Notes: generated from the letters alone by a model not told the origin. A DNA stretch of 64,000 nt from CAVZTX01 sp963778375 (GCA_963778375.1 CAVZTX010000034.1:68657-132656); one strand, 5' to 3'. Counted from the first letter of the stretch, positions 19,037-27,837 are shown. Program-made: numbers and translations.

Positions 19037-19330
19037 ATGCGGGCCACGTTCAGTTATGCCAGCATCTTGCACACTGTTGGTCAGGTGCTCGATCAAATCG
19101 GCGTGAAAAGCATCGCAATCCACGAAGAAGAGGATGGACTCTTCGTTGAAGGGTTCAACAGTGACGGGCAGCTTCAAGTTCAGATGCGTTATGACATCCC
19201 CAGTCTCTATGAACTGGTGAGTCGAACCGAGGATCATGTAGAAGAGCGTAGTTCAACAGTGGAAAATGAAGGAATTCTTCATCGCTTCCTCGTTGAACAC
19301 AAGGGAGAACTGGTGGGTGCTTCCCGCTAA
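19037..19330 (+). CDS. Small acidic protein of unknown function (97 residues)
   Basis: Not recognised. Predicted soluble, with an N-terminal helix (YASILHTVGQVLDQIGVKSI), a short beta hairpin (HEEEDGLFVEGFN; LQVQMRYDIPSLYEL) and an acidic C-terminus. It has no signal peptide or membrane segment. The start is secure: ATG 19037 follows GGAGG at five bases. It sits alone with its own promoter and a structured leader, ahead of a strong terminator, so it is likely expressed as a single-gene transcript. Confidence 0.6.
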   Translation: MRATFSYASILHTVGQVLDQIGVKSIAIHEEEDGLFVEGFNSDGQLQVQMRYDIPSLYELVSRTEDHVEERSSTVENEGILHRFLVEHKGELVGASR

Positions 19331-19429
19331 TATATCCCCCATTTCTAGTTTGTAGGGCTCAGTTGATTACGGCCACTGCCGATTTCCCGGCTACCGCTTC
19401 AATACCCCTATGAGTAGATAAGCAGAAGG

Positions 19430-19473
19430 ACCGGGGTGAGTTACCTATCCAGACAGGGTTCCCCCCGGTTTTT
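19430..19473 (+). terminator. Rho-independent terminator
   Basis: ACCGGGG at 19430-19436 pairs with CCCCGGT at 19463-19469, followed by a run of T. It lies after the small protein gene and before the convergent HxlR regulator. Confidence 0.65.
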
Positions 19474-19489
19474 GTATAGATAAATGATG

Positions 19490-19840
19490 CTAGGACTCGT
19501 CACATAGCCACTGTTGGCCATAACTGCGCATACTCTCAACTACATCTATCAGGTCATGTCCCTTTTCGGTCAAAGAGTACTCTACACGGGGGGGCACCTC
19601 TGCAAACATTTGGCGGAAAATGATGCCCTTTTCTTCAAGGGAGCGTAATCGTTCGGAGAGGGTTTTGGGACTAATACCCGAAAGTGAGCGTTCGAGTTGG
19701 TTAAAACGTTTGACACCGGAGGCTAAATCACGGATAATAAGCAACGTCCATTTCCCGCTAACGATCCTGGCAGTGCGGGCGACCGGACAGATCGCATTAT
19801 CGAGGTGATTCGAGGTTGTTATTTCCATACCATGTACCAT
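19490..19840 (-). CDS. HxlR/MarR-like winged-helix regulator
   Basis: Transcription factor of ~116 residues of the HxlR family. The signature is CPVARTARIVSGKWTLLIIR (conserved Cys, GKW), then FNQLERSLSGISPKTLSERL (recognition helix) and VEYSLTEKGHDLIDVVESM (wing and C-terminal helix). HxlR proteins respond to thiol or carbonyl stress through the conserved Cys, present here. The start is uncertain: in-frame ATGs at 19840 and 19828 and a longer frame from 19936 all lack a clear ribosome site. Repeated TAAAGT half-sites lie just upstream and may be its own operator. Confidence 0.8.
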   Translation of the reverse strand: MVHGMEITTSNHLDNAICPVARTARIVSGKWTLLIIRDLASGVKRFNQLERSLSGISPKTLSERLRSLEEKGIIFRQMFAEVPPRVEYSLTEKGHDLIDVVESMRSYGQQWLCDES

Positions 19841-19940
19841 GTTTGTCTGTGAGCGGGCGACCAGGCTACACGATCTAAGTTGATTGCGTATAAAAAGGCC
19901 CACTCTTACGAATATTTTAGAATATATCATAGTCATTACG

Positions 19941-19979
19941 TAAAGTAAAGCGTAGACCTCTCGACTTTACCCATAAAGT
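19941..19979. promoter_or_regulatory. Candidate HxlR operator
   Basis: Three TAAAGT/ACTTTA hexamers in 39 bases: a direct TAAAGT at 19941 followed by TAAAG, and a perfect inverted pair ACTTTA-CCCA-TAAAGT at 19964-19979. The position, just upstream of the regulator and between it and the NYN gene, fits autoregulation. Confidence 0.4.
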
Positions 19980-20119
19980 ATGATATGCTCATAGTTATAC
20001 GGTTATATTGTTACACAGGTGCCCCGAATTTAGGAGTACCCACCACAATAGTACCTGAGTACCTGAACAATCCATACATCTTGGTCTGCGCGGTTTCTCC
20101 CTTATGAGAGGAGAAGATT

Positions 20120-21493
20120 GTGCCCGAAGATATAGCTCTATTCATTGATTTTGAGAACATCCGTTATAGCATGCTGAATATTCAGCGGCGGGAGCCTGAT
20201 CCACAGGAGCTTATCGCCGTTGCTCGCCGCTATGGAACTGTGATGGTTGCCCGCGCCTACGCCGACTGGTCTAGACAACCAGAACCGTTTAAGGGTAGCC
20301 TGACAGCAGCAATGATTGACCGTGTCGATTGTCCCGCGAAGCAACGGGACAGGATACGTATGGGAACGATTCATTATGCGGCAGGAAATTCACCAACAGG
20401 GGCGCTAGGCTCGTCCGAACAGCCAACCGGCAGTTTTCAACGGCCATGGCCTAGTGGTTCACTCAGCAATTCTGGACCATTACCCGCGGTCACCTCTGGT
20501 GGGTTAGCAAATGGTTTCTCTGCCTATCAGGATGCATCTCTACCCTACGCATCTCCCTTACCGCCTTCCTCCCTGGAACTTGAGCAGCAGGAGCTCGATG
20601 AGAATCTTCTGCCAGAGACAGATGAGCCAGCGCCTGATGAAGGTTATGGCATAGCTGATTACCCACAGCGTGATCCAAGGTATTCGAACGTTTACGGTCA
20701 ACCTGCTCCTACAGGCCCTCTTGGTCAGGGCAGTAGCACTGGTCCCCTGGGCTATCCCAGCGTTCATACTGGAAATACAGGTCACTTACCGGCAGTCGGT
20801 GCAGGAGGGTCAAGCACGATTGTACAAAGCACCGTGGTGCAAAGTACGGTCGATTTAAATATGTTGATGGATATTATTGAGACTGTTTTTGATCGTCCTA
20901 CTATCTCTACATTCGTTCTGATGACCGGCGATAAGGATTTCACTCGTATCAGTGCCCGTTTGAAGTTACGTCTAAACAAAACTGTTATTGTTGTAGGTAT
21001 TCCAGGAACCGTCAGCCGAGATCTTATAAGTAGCGCCAACCAGTTTGTGCCATTAGTACCAGGCGGGAGCCAAGCTCCGATGCCAGGTAATGGTAGTTTT
21101 GGGTCTATGGCATCGAGTGGGACTACCGGAGCTATGCCCGCCATTTCTCCGAGTGCAGCAACTCCCCAGTACCAGCAGTATAGCATCGCATCTACAGGTG
21201 CGCCGCTGACGATGGATGTGCTTGACCCACAATTCTTGCAATTTCTTGACTATATTGACCGCAACTGGTCGTGGCGTACCATTATTGGCGTCTCTAATTT
21301 TATCGGTGACCCGGTAAATCCTAAAAACCGCTTCCGTGGACGTCTGACCCGAGAGTCTGCACGTGAACTGCTGAACGCTTGCATTCAGCAAAATATCTTA
21401 ATTCTACAGACTGACTCTACCGGGGCTGAGGATCTGAGACTGAACCGCGCACACCCCGGAGTCGATGAAGTTTTGAAGCAATTTGTGCGGTAG
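20120..21493 (+). CDS. NYN (PIN-like) nuclease domain split by a long insert, plus OST-HTH/LOTUS-like C-terminus
   Basis: LabA/DUF88-type protein, a predicted RNA-cleaving PIN-like domain. The first half (1-80) has IALFIDFENIRYS, with the acidic metal ligand, then ARAYADWSRQPEP and DRVDCPAKQRDRIRMG. A ~150-residue low-complexity insert rich in Gly, Ser, Thr and Pro follows. The fold then resumes with DLNMLMDIIETVFDRPTIST and the catalytic-type motif LMTGDKDFTRISARLKLRL. The last ~90 residues (QFLQFLDYIDRNWSWRTIIG to QNILILQTD) resemble an OST-HTH domain, which binds RNA. The start is GTG 20120 with AGGAG six bases before. It is followed by a shared terminator with panC. Confidence 0.8.
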   Translation: MPEDIALFIDFENIRYSMLNIQRREPDPQELIAVARRYGTVMVARAYADWSRQPEPFKGSLTAAMIDRVDCPAKQRDRIRMGTIHYAAGNSPTGALGSSEQPTGSFQRPWPSGSLSNSGPLPAVTSGGLANGFSAYQDASLPYASPLPPSSLELEQQELDENLLPETDEPAPDEGYGIADYPQRDPRYSNVYGQPAPTGPLGQGSSTGPLGYPSVHTGNTGHLPAVGAGGSSTIVQSTVVQSTVDLNMLMDIIETVFDRPTISTFVLMTGDKDFTRISARLKLRLNKTVIVVGIPGTVSRDLISSANQFVPLVPGGSQAPMPGNGSFGSMASSGTTGAMPAISPSAATPQYQQYSIASTGAPLTMDVLDPQFLQFLDYIDRNWSWRTIIGVSNFIGDPVNPKNRFRGRLTRESARELLNACIQQNILILQTDSTGAEDLRLNRAHPGVDEVLKQFVR

Positions 21494-21503
21494 AAGTAAA
21501 CAA

Positions 21504-21562
21504 ATGAAAACGCCATTTTGCCTGCCAAACCTCGTGATTGGCAGGCAAAATGGCGTTTTCAT
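21504..21562. terminator. Bidirectional terminator, perfect 25-bp arms
   Basis: Arms at 21504-21528 and 21538-21562 are perfect complements (ATGAAAACGCCATTTTGCCT and onward) around a 9-base loop. A and T runs lie at the stem ends, so it can end transcription of both the NYN gene and convergent panC. Confidence 0.85.
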
Positions 21563-21569
21563 GCCTTCT

Positions 21570-22451
21570 TTATGTCAGCCAGTTTCCATCGTGCATCCAT
21601 AGAATATTGTCAATGAGGCGGACAAATCCTATATGAGCCGCGATTGCGAACATGCTGCCCGGTGCAAGTTGTGAGACTTCCTCAAAGGCATCTGTGGAGC
21701 AGACCGAGGCATATTCCAGTGTAGCCAGACTTTCTTTTGCTACGAAGTCAGCCATCGCCTTTTCAATCACTGCGGGAACGCGTTCTCCATTTTCAACCAG
21801 CGCTTTGCTCAGGAGCAGCGCTCGATAGAGGACGCGAGCCGCTCTCCGCTCTTTGGAAGAAAGTTCGGAGTTACGGTTACTTATTGCTACCCCATCACTC
21901 TCACGCAGTATTGGAAGAATACGAAGAGTAACATCGATATTCAGGTCAGAGACAAGCCTTTGGATAAGTGCTACTTCTTGAGCATGCTTATGGCCAAAAT
22001 AAGCGATATCGGGACGTACAAGCTGAAAGAGCTTGGTAAGCATTGTGGCAACCCCACGTAAATATCCAGGAGCATAGGCACCTTCTAGCCGTTCCACAAG
22101 TGGACCTGTAGGTGTAACATAAGTGGAAAACTGCGAGGGATAGAGATCTTTCAGGCGTGGCACAAAAACAACATCGACACCTTCGCTGCTCAACTGCCGC
22201 AGTTCTAGCGATAAGTCGCGCTGGGATTGCGCCCAAGTTGGTAGAGCAAGCGGAACCCGGTCAGGAGTAAATGGCAGCGGATTTTCAACAATACTGACAA
22301 CACTTATTTGACAATCCTGTCGTGCTGTCTGTATGAGCGTGAGATGGCCTGCATGGAGCGTATTACGTAGAGGTACAAAACCGACTGATCCGCCAGCAAG
22401 CCAGCCGCGAGCTGTTTCGGTCATCTCGTCCAGGTTATCAATAATGCGCAT
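21570..22451 (-). CDS. panC: Pantothenate synthetase-like protein with altered active-site motifs
   Basis: Family: joins pantoate and beta-alanine using ATP. The 293-residue length and overall pattern are PanC-like: LHAGHLTLI (HxGH nucleotide motif), RLEGAYAPGYLRGVATMLTK, LFQLVRPDIAYFG, ILRESDGVAISNRNSEL and FVRLIDNILW. Several normally strict positions differ: VPTMG reads VPLRN, NPxQF reads NPLPF, FGEKDxQQ reads FGHKHAQE, and SSRN reads SNRN. It may have low or changed activity, or another acid substrate. ATG 22449-22451 follows GGGAG. No panB or panD is adjacent. Confidence 0.8.
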   Translation of the reverse strand: MRIIDNLDEMTETARGWLAGGSVGFVPLRNTLHAGHLTLIQTARQDCQISVVSIVENPLPFTPDRVPLALPTWAQSQRDLSLELRQLSSEGVDVVFVPRLKDLYPSQFSTYVTPTGPLVERLEGAYAPGYLRGVATMLTKLFQLVRPDIAYFGHKHAQEVALIQRLVSDLNIDVTLRILPILRESDGVAISNRNSELSSKERRAARVLYRALLLSKALVENGERVPAVIEKAMADFVAKESLATLEYASVCSTDAFEEVSQLAPGSMFAIAAHIGFVRLIDNILWMHDGNWLT

Positions 22452-22677
22452 ATGGCTCCCAACTCGGAATCTGGACAGGCACAAGATCTAATTTCTTTTA
22501 ATCCTGAACCAACCTTTTGTCCCCACATTTCGCCTATCCGTGCCCTTACGGACGACGTGCATCTCCCTCAAGTATATCAACGCATAGCGGTAAATATTAC
22601 AGCGTATTGTAGTTTCCATAACGTATAGCGTCAACAACAGTAACCATGTTATACTAGAGTAGACGAGGAGGGTTGAT

Positions 22678-23727
22678 ATGGCGAAAATAGTAGGTCGTCT
22701 TTTGCGCATAGCGGCCCGCTTAACACGCATCAGTATTGTAAGTACGCTTGTCGCTGCCGCTATCATAGCCGTACGGCACAAGCTTGAAACACCTCAACGA
22801 CTCGCCAGTGCATTAGCAGGGGAAGATCATATCTATCGATGGAAATGGGGCCATATCTTCTATAAAGCGCTTGGTTCAACAGATGCGCCTCCACTCGTCC
22901 TTCTCCATACCCCTGGCATCGGTGCATCGGCATACGAGATGCGCTCGATTATAGAGCCACTTGCCCAGCATTATCGTGTGTACGCTCCCGATCTGCTTGG
23001 TTTTGGCCTTTCAGACCGTCCACAAATAAACTACTCGGCTGAGACGTATATCAAGCTTTGCCACGACTTTATACGTGAGGTAGTAGTAAGGCCGGCAACG
23101 CTACTCGCAACCTGCTTGAGCTGTAACTACGCCGTAGCAGTTGCAGCAAATACTCCAGAGCTTTGTGAGCGCCTCGTGCTTATTTCTCCGATTAGATTGC
23201 TCGGAGACAAGAGGGAAGATATGATGGGGCAGAATAACGGACAGAAGCAAGTCGAACAGGCACAAAGTCGCTCACCTCTACAGAAAATTAGGCGAACCTT
23301 GTTAGAGACTCCTATCGTTACATGGTTACTGTATGGAATGTTGAGCACCCGACTGGCATATCAGGTATTAGGTGGAGGTATGGGGAGCGATTCTAAGATT
23401 GAACGTGACTATTTTTATGCTACGACGCACCAGTTTGGCGCTCAATATGCTCCAATGGCACTACTTGCGGACAAATTGGCCCATAATGCTTCGCAGCAGT
23501 TTGAGGCTTTGCAACAGCCGATCTTGATTCTCTGGGGAGAACGGGCACTGCATACTGCTGGCTCAAGTGTAGATCAACAACGGCTTCCGGTTCGTAGCCA
23601 AGTGGTGCTTTTACAGGATGCCAGCATTGCTGTCCACGAAGAACATCCAGATATAGTGGTTGCCAACATACAAGCATGGGCCGAAGAGGAAATAAGCAAA
23701 GAAGACACGGATGCAGAATCCAGGTGA
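22678..23727 (+). CDS. Alpha/beta hydrolase with N-terminal membrane-like segment
   Basis: 349 residues. An N-terminal hydrophobic stretch (ISIVSTLVAAAIIAV) suggests membrane attachment. The fold starts at PPLVLLHTPGIGASAYEMRS (oxyanion loop), then VYAPDLLGFGLSDRP. The nucleophile elbow reads ATCLSCNYAVA instead of the usual G-x-S-x-G, with Ser kept but both Gly replaced. An acid lies near LILWGERALH, and the catalytic-type His in ASIAVHEEHPDIV. Substrate unknown. ATG 22678 follows AGGAGG. Confidence 0.75.
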   Translation: MAKIVGRLLRIAARLTRISIVSTLVAAAIIAVRHKLETPQRLASALAGEDHIYRWKWGHIFYKALGSTDAPPLVLLHTPGIGASAYEMRSIIEPLAQHYRVYAPDLLGFGLSDRPQINYSAETYIKLCHDFIREVVVRPATLLATCLSCNYAVAVAANTPELCERLVLISPIRLLGDKREDMMGQNNGQKQVEQAQSRSPLQKIRRTLLETPIVTWLLYGMLSTRLAYQVLGGGMGSDSKIERDYFYATTHQFGAQYAPMALLADKLAHNASQQFEALQQPILILWGERALHTAGSSVDQQRLPVRSQVVLLQDASIAVHEEHPDIVVANIQAWAEEEISKEDTDAESR

Positions 23728-24117
23728 AGTTACCACGAAAAATGGGAGGTTAGCTCTACAGAAAAGATACTCAGTATGTGGAACGAATATCTTTCGCATA
23801 GGGAAGCACCTCCATAAGGTTACGAAAGCACTTGACGATCACTATTTCAGGACGTATAATCTCGTTCATATCTGCATTGCTAACGAGTAATCAGGGCGAC
23901 CATGTGGTCGCCCTACTATATTGATGAAATGGTGAGGGAGAGGTAGAGGGGAAGGGAAACTGGGGGCTAGAAAGCAGCCTGGCATGGAACCGGTTCCCCT
24001 TCGCGTGTTTTATTGTTAACCTGGCGGAAGCAAGGGCAGCCTGCAAGGCTTGCCGCAGGGATGAGATCCTTGCGATCTTCCTCCATTTCCCCTCAACACC
24101 AGAGAGGAGTTTTTGTT
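23728..24117. other. Intergenic stretch with hairpin repeats
   Basis: About 390 bases. It contains a perfect hairpin at 23893-23914 (AGGGCGACCA-TG-TGGTCGCCCT), which may end the hydrolase transcript. A GGGCAGCC-GCAAGG-type repeat lies around 24030-24060. No open frame with a ribosome site. Confidence 0.5.
23893..23914 (+). terminator. Perfect hairpin after hydrolase gene
   Basis: AGGGCGACCA and TGGTCGCCCT arms with a 2-base loop. It belongs to the same general GGGC(G/A)-type hairpin family found between other genes of the left part, and no T run follows. Confidence 0.45.
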
Positions 24118-24651
24118 ATGAGTATTGGTGGACAAAGCGAGGCCAGGGGGGTCGAAAAGTCAGAGCAAAAGGTATACCATTTGACGCCTGAAGGTTTTGC
24201 TAAGAAAAAAGAGCGCCTGGATTATTTGCGCACTGTGAAGCGTAAGGAGATTGCTGATTATATCCACGAGGCGAAAGAAGCCGGTGATATCAGCGAAAGC
24301 AGCGCATACGAGGACGCAAAAAACGAACAGGCCAAGGTTGAAGGTGAGATTTTACAACTGGAGCGCTTGCTTGCAGTGGCCGAAATTATGACTGCTGATA
24401 TGCATGGGACTGTTAGTGGCCCACCTGTGGTGGGTATCGGCATGCAAGTAGAGGTAGAGACCAATTCTGGTGCGAAACGCACGTTCAAAATCGTGGAGAC
24501 CTTTGAAGCGGATCCTAAAGCTGGCCTGATCTCCGATCAGTCGCCGGTGGGGAAAGCGCTAATGGGTCATCAGGCGGGCGATGAGGTCAGTGTTTCAACT
24601 CCTGGCGGGGTGACAACTTACACTATTCGCTCAATTCGTCCCATATTATAA
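24118..24651 (+). CDS. greA: Transcription elongation factor GreA
   Basis: Rescues backtracked RNA polymerase by stimulating transcript cleavage. The N-terminal coiled coil shows LTPEGFAKKKERLDYLRTVK, then the tip motif GDISESSAYEDAKNEQ with the acidic residues (D, E) that hold the catalytic metal. The C-terminal FKBP-like domain ends AGDEVSVSTPGGVTTYTIRS. It has ~18 extra N-terminal residues compared with typical 158-residue GreA. The start at 24118 is supported by AGGAG eight bases upstream. Confidence 0.94.
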   Translation: MSIGGQSEARGVEKSEQKVYHLTPEGFAKKKERLDYLRTVKRKEIADYIHEAKEAGDISESSAYEDAKNEQAKVEGEILQLERLLAVAEIMTADMHGTVSGPPVVGIGMQVEVETNSGAKRTFKIVETFEADPKAGLISDQSPVGKALMGHQAGDEVSVSTPGGVTTYTIRSIRPIL

Positions 24652-24658
24652 ATTCTGC

Positions 24659-24692
24659 AAAGGCGTTGGGCGGCATACCGCCCAACGCCTTT
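24659..24692. terminator. Bidirectional terminator between greA and aminopeptidase
   Basis: Perfect stem AGGCGTTGGGCGG/CCGCCCAACGCCT with a 4-base loop, flanked by AAA and TTT. Serves both convergent genes. Confidence 0.85.
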
Positions 24693-25796
24693 CTATACCA
24701 CAAATTGTCCATCTTTGCAGAACAATTCACCATCAACACAAATCTCGCTACCTGTGCGCAGATCACAGACCATATCCCAATGCAATGCCGACTCATTGAC
24801 GCCAAGTGTCTGTGGAATGCTTTTGCCCAGGGCGAGATGAACAGTTCCACCCATCTTTTCATCGAAGAGGACATTTCTGGTACAGCGATCAACGTAACGG
24901 TTATTGCCGAAGGCAAACTCACCTAATCGACGTGCTCCCTCATCTATTGAAAGCATCTGCTCGAGATAATCCTGTCCCTGCCCTGCACTGGCCTCAACAA
25001 CGACCCCGTTCTCGAAACGCAGCCGTACATCTTCAACGGAGCGACCAGCATGCGAAGCTGGGAAGCTATAGCGAATATAGCCATTGGCCGAATCTTCAAC
25101 CGGGCCTGTAAAGAACTCCCCATCCGGTAGATTATAGTGTCCATCGGAGTTGACGAAGATACGCCCGTCGATTGAGAAAGTGAGATCGGTATCCTGGCCG
25201 CGCAGGTGGACGGTATGCTTGCCCTTTAACCATTGGATGAGGCGTTCCTGCTGTGTGGAAAGTTCTTCCCAGCGTGCAACGGGGTCATCTTTATCCAGGA
25301 AGCAGGCGCGATAGAAAAAGTCTTCAAAATCGCTCAACGACATATTAGCATCCTGGGCATAAGCATTTGTTGGAAACATAGTAAGCATCCAACGAAATGT
25401 GCCCTCTCCCGTACGCCTCATGTAGGTCTCGATCAGGCTTCTACGCGCCTGTTGCGCTATCGCCATTCGTGCTGGAGGAACACCGTTCAATTCCTTTGTG
25501 TTGTCCTGAGAGTAAAGCTGAAGCATTGTCTCATACTCTTCATAAATCATGCGCTGGGCAACAGGAATATGCGAAATTTGCTCAGGCGAACCTTCTTTGA
25601 GGAGAAGCTCTTGCACCTCTGGAAGCACGATAAAGGTTTCGGGATAACTTCCAGCTCGAAGGGCTTCGCGCACGACCTCGCGTACCAGCGGTGTGGCACC
25701 AGGGTTTGTAAGTATAGCCAGGCGTTCATCTTTTTTTATGCCGAGCGAATAACGCACCAATACTTGCGCCATGCGTTGTAGACGAATATCGGGCAT
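24693..25796 (-). CDS. M29 family aminopeptidase (thermophilic aminopeptidase T-like)
   Basis: Metal-dependent aminopeptidase of 367 residues. Typical elements: VLVRYSLGIKKDERLAILTN at the N-terminus, VHLRGQDTDLTFSIDGRIFV, the conserved LPDGEFFTGPVEDSANGYI (metal ligand Glu), GARRLGEFAFGNNRYVDR, and near the end VLFDEKMGGTVHLALGKS with NESALHWDMVCDLR (His, Asp). Cytoplasmic; releases N-terminal amino acids. Start at ATG 25794-25796, six bases after AAGGAAG. It lies next to an ABC exporter operon but faces it from downstream with about 100 bases between. Confidence 0.88.
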   Translation of the reverse strand: MPDIRLQRMAQVLVRYSLGIKKDERLAILTNPGATPLVREVVREALRAGSYPETFIVLPEVQELLLKEGSPEQISHIPVAQRMIYEEYETMLQLYSQDNTKELNGVPPARMAIAQQARRSLIETYMRRTGEGTFRWMLTMFPTNAYAQDANMSLSDFEDFFYRACFLDKDDPVARWEELSTQQERLIQWLKGKHTVHLRGQDTDLTFSIDGRIFVNSDGHYNLPDGEFFTGPVEDSANGYIRYSFPASHAGRSVEDVRLRFENGVVVEASAGQGQDYLEQMLSIDEGARRLGEFAFGNNRYVDRCTRNVLFDEKMGGTVHLALGKSIPQTLGVNESALHWDMVCDLRTGSEICVDGELFCKDGQFVV

Positions 25797-25897
25797 GAAA
25801 AACTTCCTTTCATATGAATATTTAAGCTGTTTATATCTTTGTACTATTGTACAAAACTCATACAGCAAGTGCTCATAAAAGGCTGCGATCATCTTTA

Positions 25898-26953
25898 TTA
25901 CGTACGTCTGGAAGTTGCATCCTCCTGTAATAACAGCCCCTCTTCATAAATGCGACGAATCACGTCTTCAATTTCTGGCTCCTGAAATGTAACATCGCGT
26001 AGTGGATAACGGGCACCTAGCCAGGCGACAAGTTCATGGGCTGGGATGGCATCGCGCTCGAAGTTGAGGCAGATACGCGGTGATTCAGCCTGCCCCTGGT
26101 GCACACCGGCAGGAAGATCGGCGACGACCAGTTGATCTTTAGCATCACGTGGGAGGTTCATCAATTCAGTCGAATTCAGTTCGGCAATCAAGGTACGTTC
26201 ACCGCCGAAACGAGTGCGAATATCACTGACGGTGCCATCGTAGAGCTTACGGCCATGATCGATGATGAGCATGCGCGGACAGAGCATCTCGATATCGTCC
26301 ATGTCATGCGTAGTGAGGAGCACGGTAACGCCTTGCTGGGCGTTAATCGCGAGCAGAAATTCCCTGATGCGTGCTTTTGCAACGACATCCAGCCCAATCG
26401 TTGGTTCGTCCAGATAAAGTAGTTCAGGATCGTGCAGCAGGGCCGCAGCTAAATCACCTCGCATACGCTGCCCCAATGAGAGTTGGCGCACGGGAGTGTC
26501 GATAAATTCGTCCAGGGCGAGCATACTACGCAGGCGATCCAGGTTGATGGTGTGACGTTCTTCGGGCACACGATACAGGTAGCGAAGCAGGTGCAGTAAA
26601 TCGATGAGCGGCAAATCCCACCACAGTTGGGAACGCTGGCCGAAGACCACGCCAATACGCCTGGCCAGTTCTTTACGCTGGCGCATAGGGCTGAGTCCGG
26701 CTACACTGACCTTTCCACCGCTCGGTTGGAGGATACCGGTAAGCATTTTAATGGTTGTGGACTTGCCCGCCCCATTCGGTCCAATCAGCCCAATCATTTC
26801 GCTACGCTCGATATGCAGCGAAAGGTCTTGCACGGCCTTGACGATACGCACTTGTGGGTCAACCACGCTGCGCAATCCACCCAGCAAGCCCGGTCGTCTT
26901 TTCGCAATACGGAATGATTTGCTCAGATTTTCGGCCTCGATCATAGTTTCCAT
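25898..26953 (-). CDS. ABC-2 type exporter ATP-binding protein
   Basis: ATPase of an exporter, 351 residues. Walker A GPNGAGKST (about residue 60), Q-loop GVVFGQRSQLWWDLP, signature LSLGQRMRGDLAAALLH, Walker B LLYLDEPTIGLD and H-loop LTTHDMDD. The C-terminal ~80 residues (LIAELNSTELMNLPRDA onward) form an accessory domain common in this subfamily. It is the last gene of a three-gene operon after two permeases with DUF990-like topology. The pattern is common in Chloroflexota; the cargo is unknown. ATG 26951-26953 is preceded by AAGGAG. Confidence 0.9.
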   Translation of the reverse strand: METMIEAENLSKSFRIAKRRPGLLGGLRSVVDPQVRIVKAVQDLSLHIERSEMIGLIGPNGAGKSTTIKMLTGILQPSGGKVSVAGLSPMRQRKELARRIGVVFGQRSQLWWDLPLIDLLHLLRYLYRVPEERHTINLDRLRSMLALDEFIDTPVRQLSLGQRMRGDLAAALLHDPELLYLDEPTIGLDVVAKARIREFLLAINAQQGVTVLLTTHDMDDIEMLCPRMLIIDHGRKLYDGTVSDIRTRFGGERTLIAELNSTELMNLPRDAKDQLVVADLPAGVHQGQAESPRICLNFERDAIPAHELVAWLGARYPLRDVTFQEPEIEDVIRRIYEEGLLLQEDATSRRT

Positions 26954-27006
26954 TGGGAATAGCTCCTTTTTATGTGGTAGGATGCGATAAATCGCGTCAC
27001 TACAAA

Positions 27007-27822
27007 TCAACTGCCGGTACTCTGATACCTTCTCACGCCAAATCCCCAAATCCATATAGCGACGCTTGTGAACGCAAACGCAACGATTGGCGCAAGAAAT
27101 GTTACCCAGACAGGTAATCCCAGCGGCAGTGATTTGTTCAGCAGGTAACACGTCGGGAGAAATGTGCCGAAAGCCAGGGGTACTACGAACAGTAGAAAAT
27201 GCTGCACCGCCTGGTGATAGATGGTGATGGGATAACTCAGCATCTCGCGTCCCCCATAGTACAGGCTGCTCGTTAGTTCGGTGGTCTGGACGGTCCAGAA
27301 ACACATGGTAGCTCCTAAAAGCAGGATAGAGATGAAGATGAGAGCACCACTGACAGTGCCTATCAGCAATGCCATAACTTTCAGGGGGGTCCAGTTTACG
27401 CCGTGGAGCAGGACAAGCGCGAGGACAAAACCGAGGATGCCCTGAGTGATACGACCCAAGCGGCGCAGGCGAAATTCGCTGCTAGCTACCAAGATAAGCG
27501 CCTCCACAGGGCGCAAGAGCACGCGGTCGAAGTCTCCCCGGCGAATAGTCTCATCAAAGACATCGATACCCGCGCCGAAAAGTTCGGCCATGCCAAAGCT
27601 AAATGAGGTGACGGCCATGAGCATAGCCACTTCACCGACATGCCAGCCAAGCATGGTGGGGAACGGGATAAAGTACAGGAGCATGGTAACAAATTCCAGG
27701 CCTGTCACAGCGAAATAGGTCAGGATATCTATTCCAATGTTGATTTTATATTGCATCTGCCCGCGTATTTGTATGACAATCAGGCGTCTGTAGAGCCGCA
27801 GATCGCTCAGTATCTCTTGCAT
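27007..27822 (-). CDS. ABC-2 family permease (DUF990-like)
   Basis: Membrane subunit of the exporter, 271 residues, about six helices: ILTYFAVTGLEFVTMLLYFI, VAMLMAVTSFSFGMAELFG, ITQGILGFVLALVLLHGV, VMALLIGTVSGALIFISILL, LLFVVPLAFGTFLPTCYL and FLAPIVAFAFTSVAIWIWGF. A DxxLLRP motif (DFDRVLLRPVEALI) on the cytoplasmic side is typical of this family. It lies 16 bp after the first permease and 53 bp before the ATPase gene. Confidence 0.85.
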   Translation of the reverse strand: MQEILSDLRLYRRLIVIQIRGQMQYKINIGIDILTYFAVTGLEFVTMLLYFIPFPTMLGWHVGEVAMLMAVTSFSFGMAELFGAGIDVFDETIRRGDFDRVLLRPVEALILVASSEFRLRRLGRITQGILGFVLALVLLHGVNWTPLKVMALLIGTVSGALIFISILLLGATMCFWTVQTTELTSSLYYGGREMLSYPITIYHQAVQHFLLFVVPLAFGTFLPTCYLLNKSLPLGLPVWVTFLAPIVAFAFTSVAIWIWGFGVRRYQSTGS

Positions 27823-27837
27823 ATTGTGTCTCTCCTC

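Noticed and set aside
23893..23914. Possible CRISPR-like or regulatory array near the hairpin repeats
   Set aside because: Only isolated hairpins, not regularly spaced direct repeats with spacers; no cas genes in the window.
26953..27304. Longer reading of the ABC ATPase upstream of 26953
   Set aside because: The extension has no match to ATPase families, overlaps the permease end and lacks a ribosome site; AAGGAG before 26953 decides the start.
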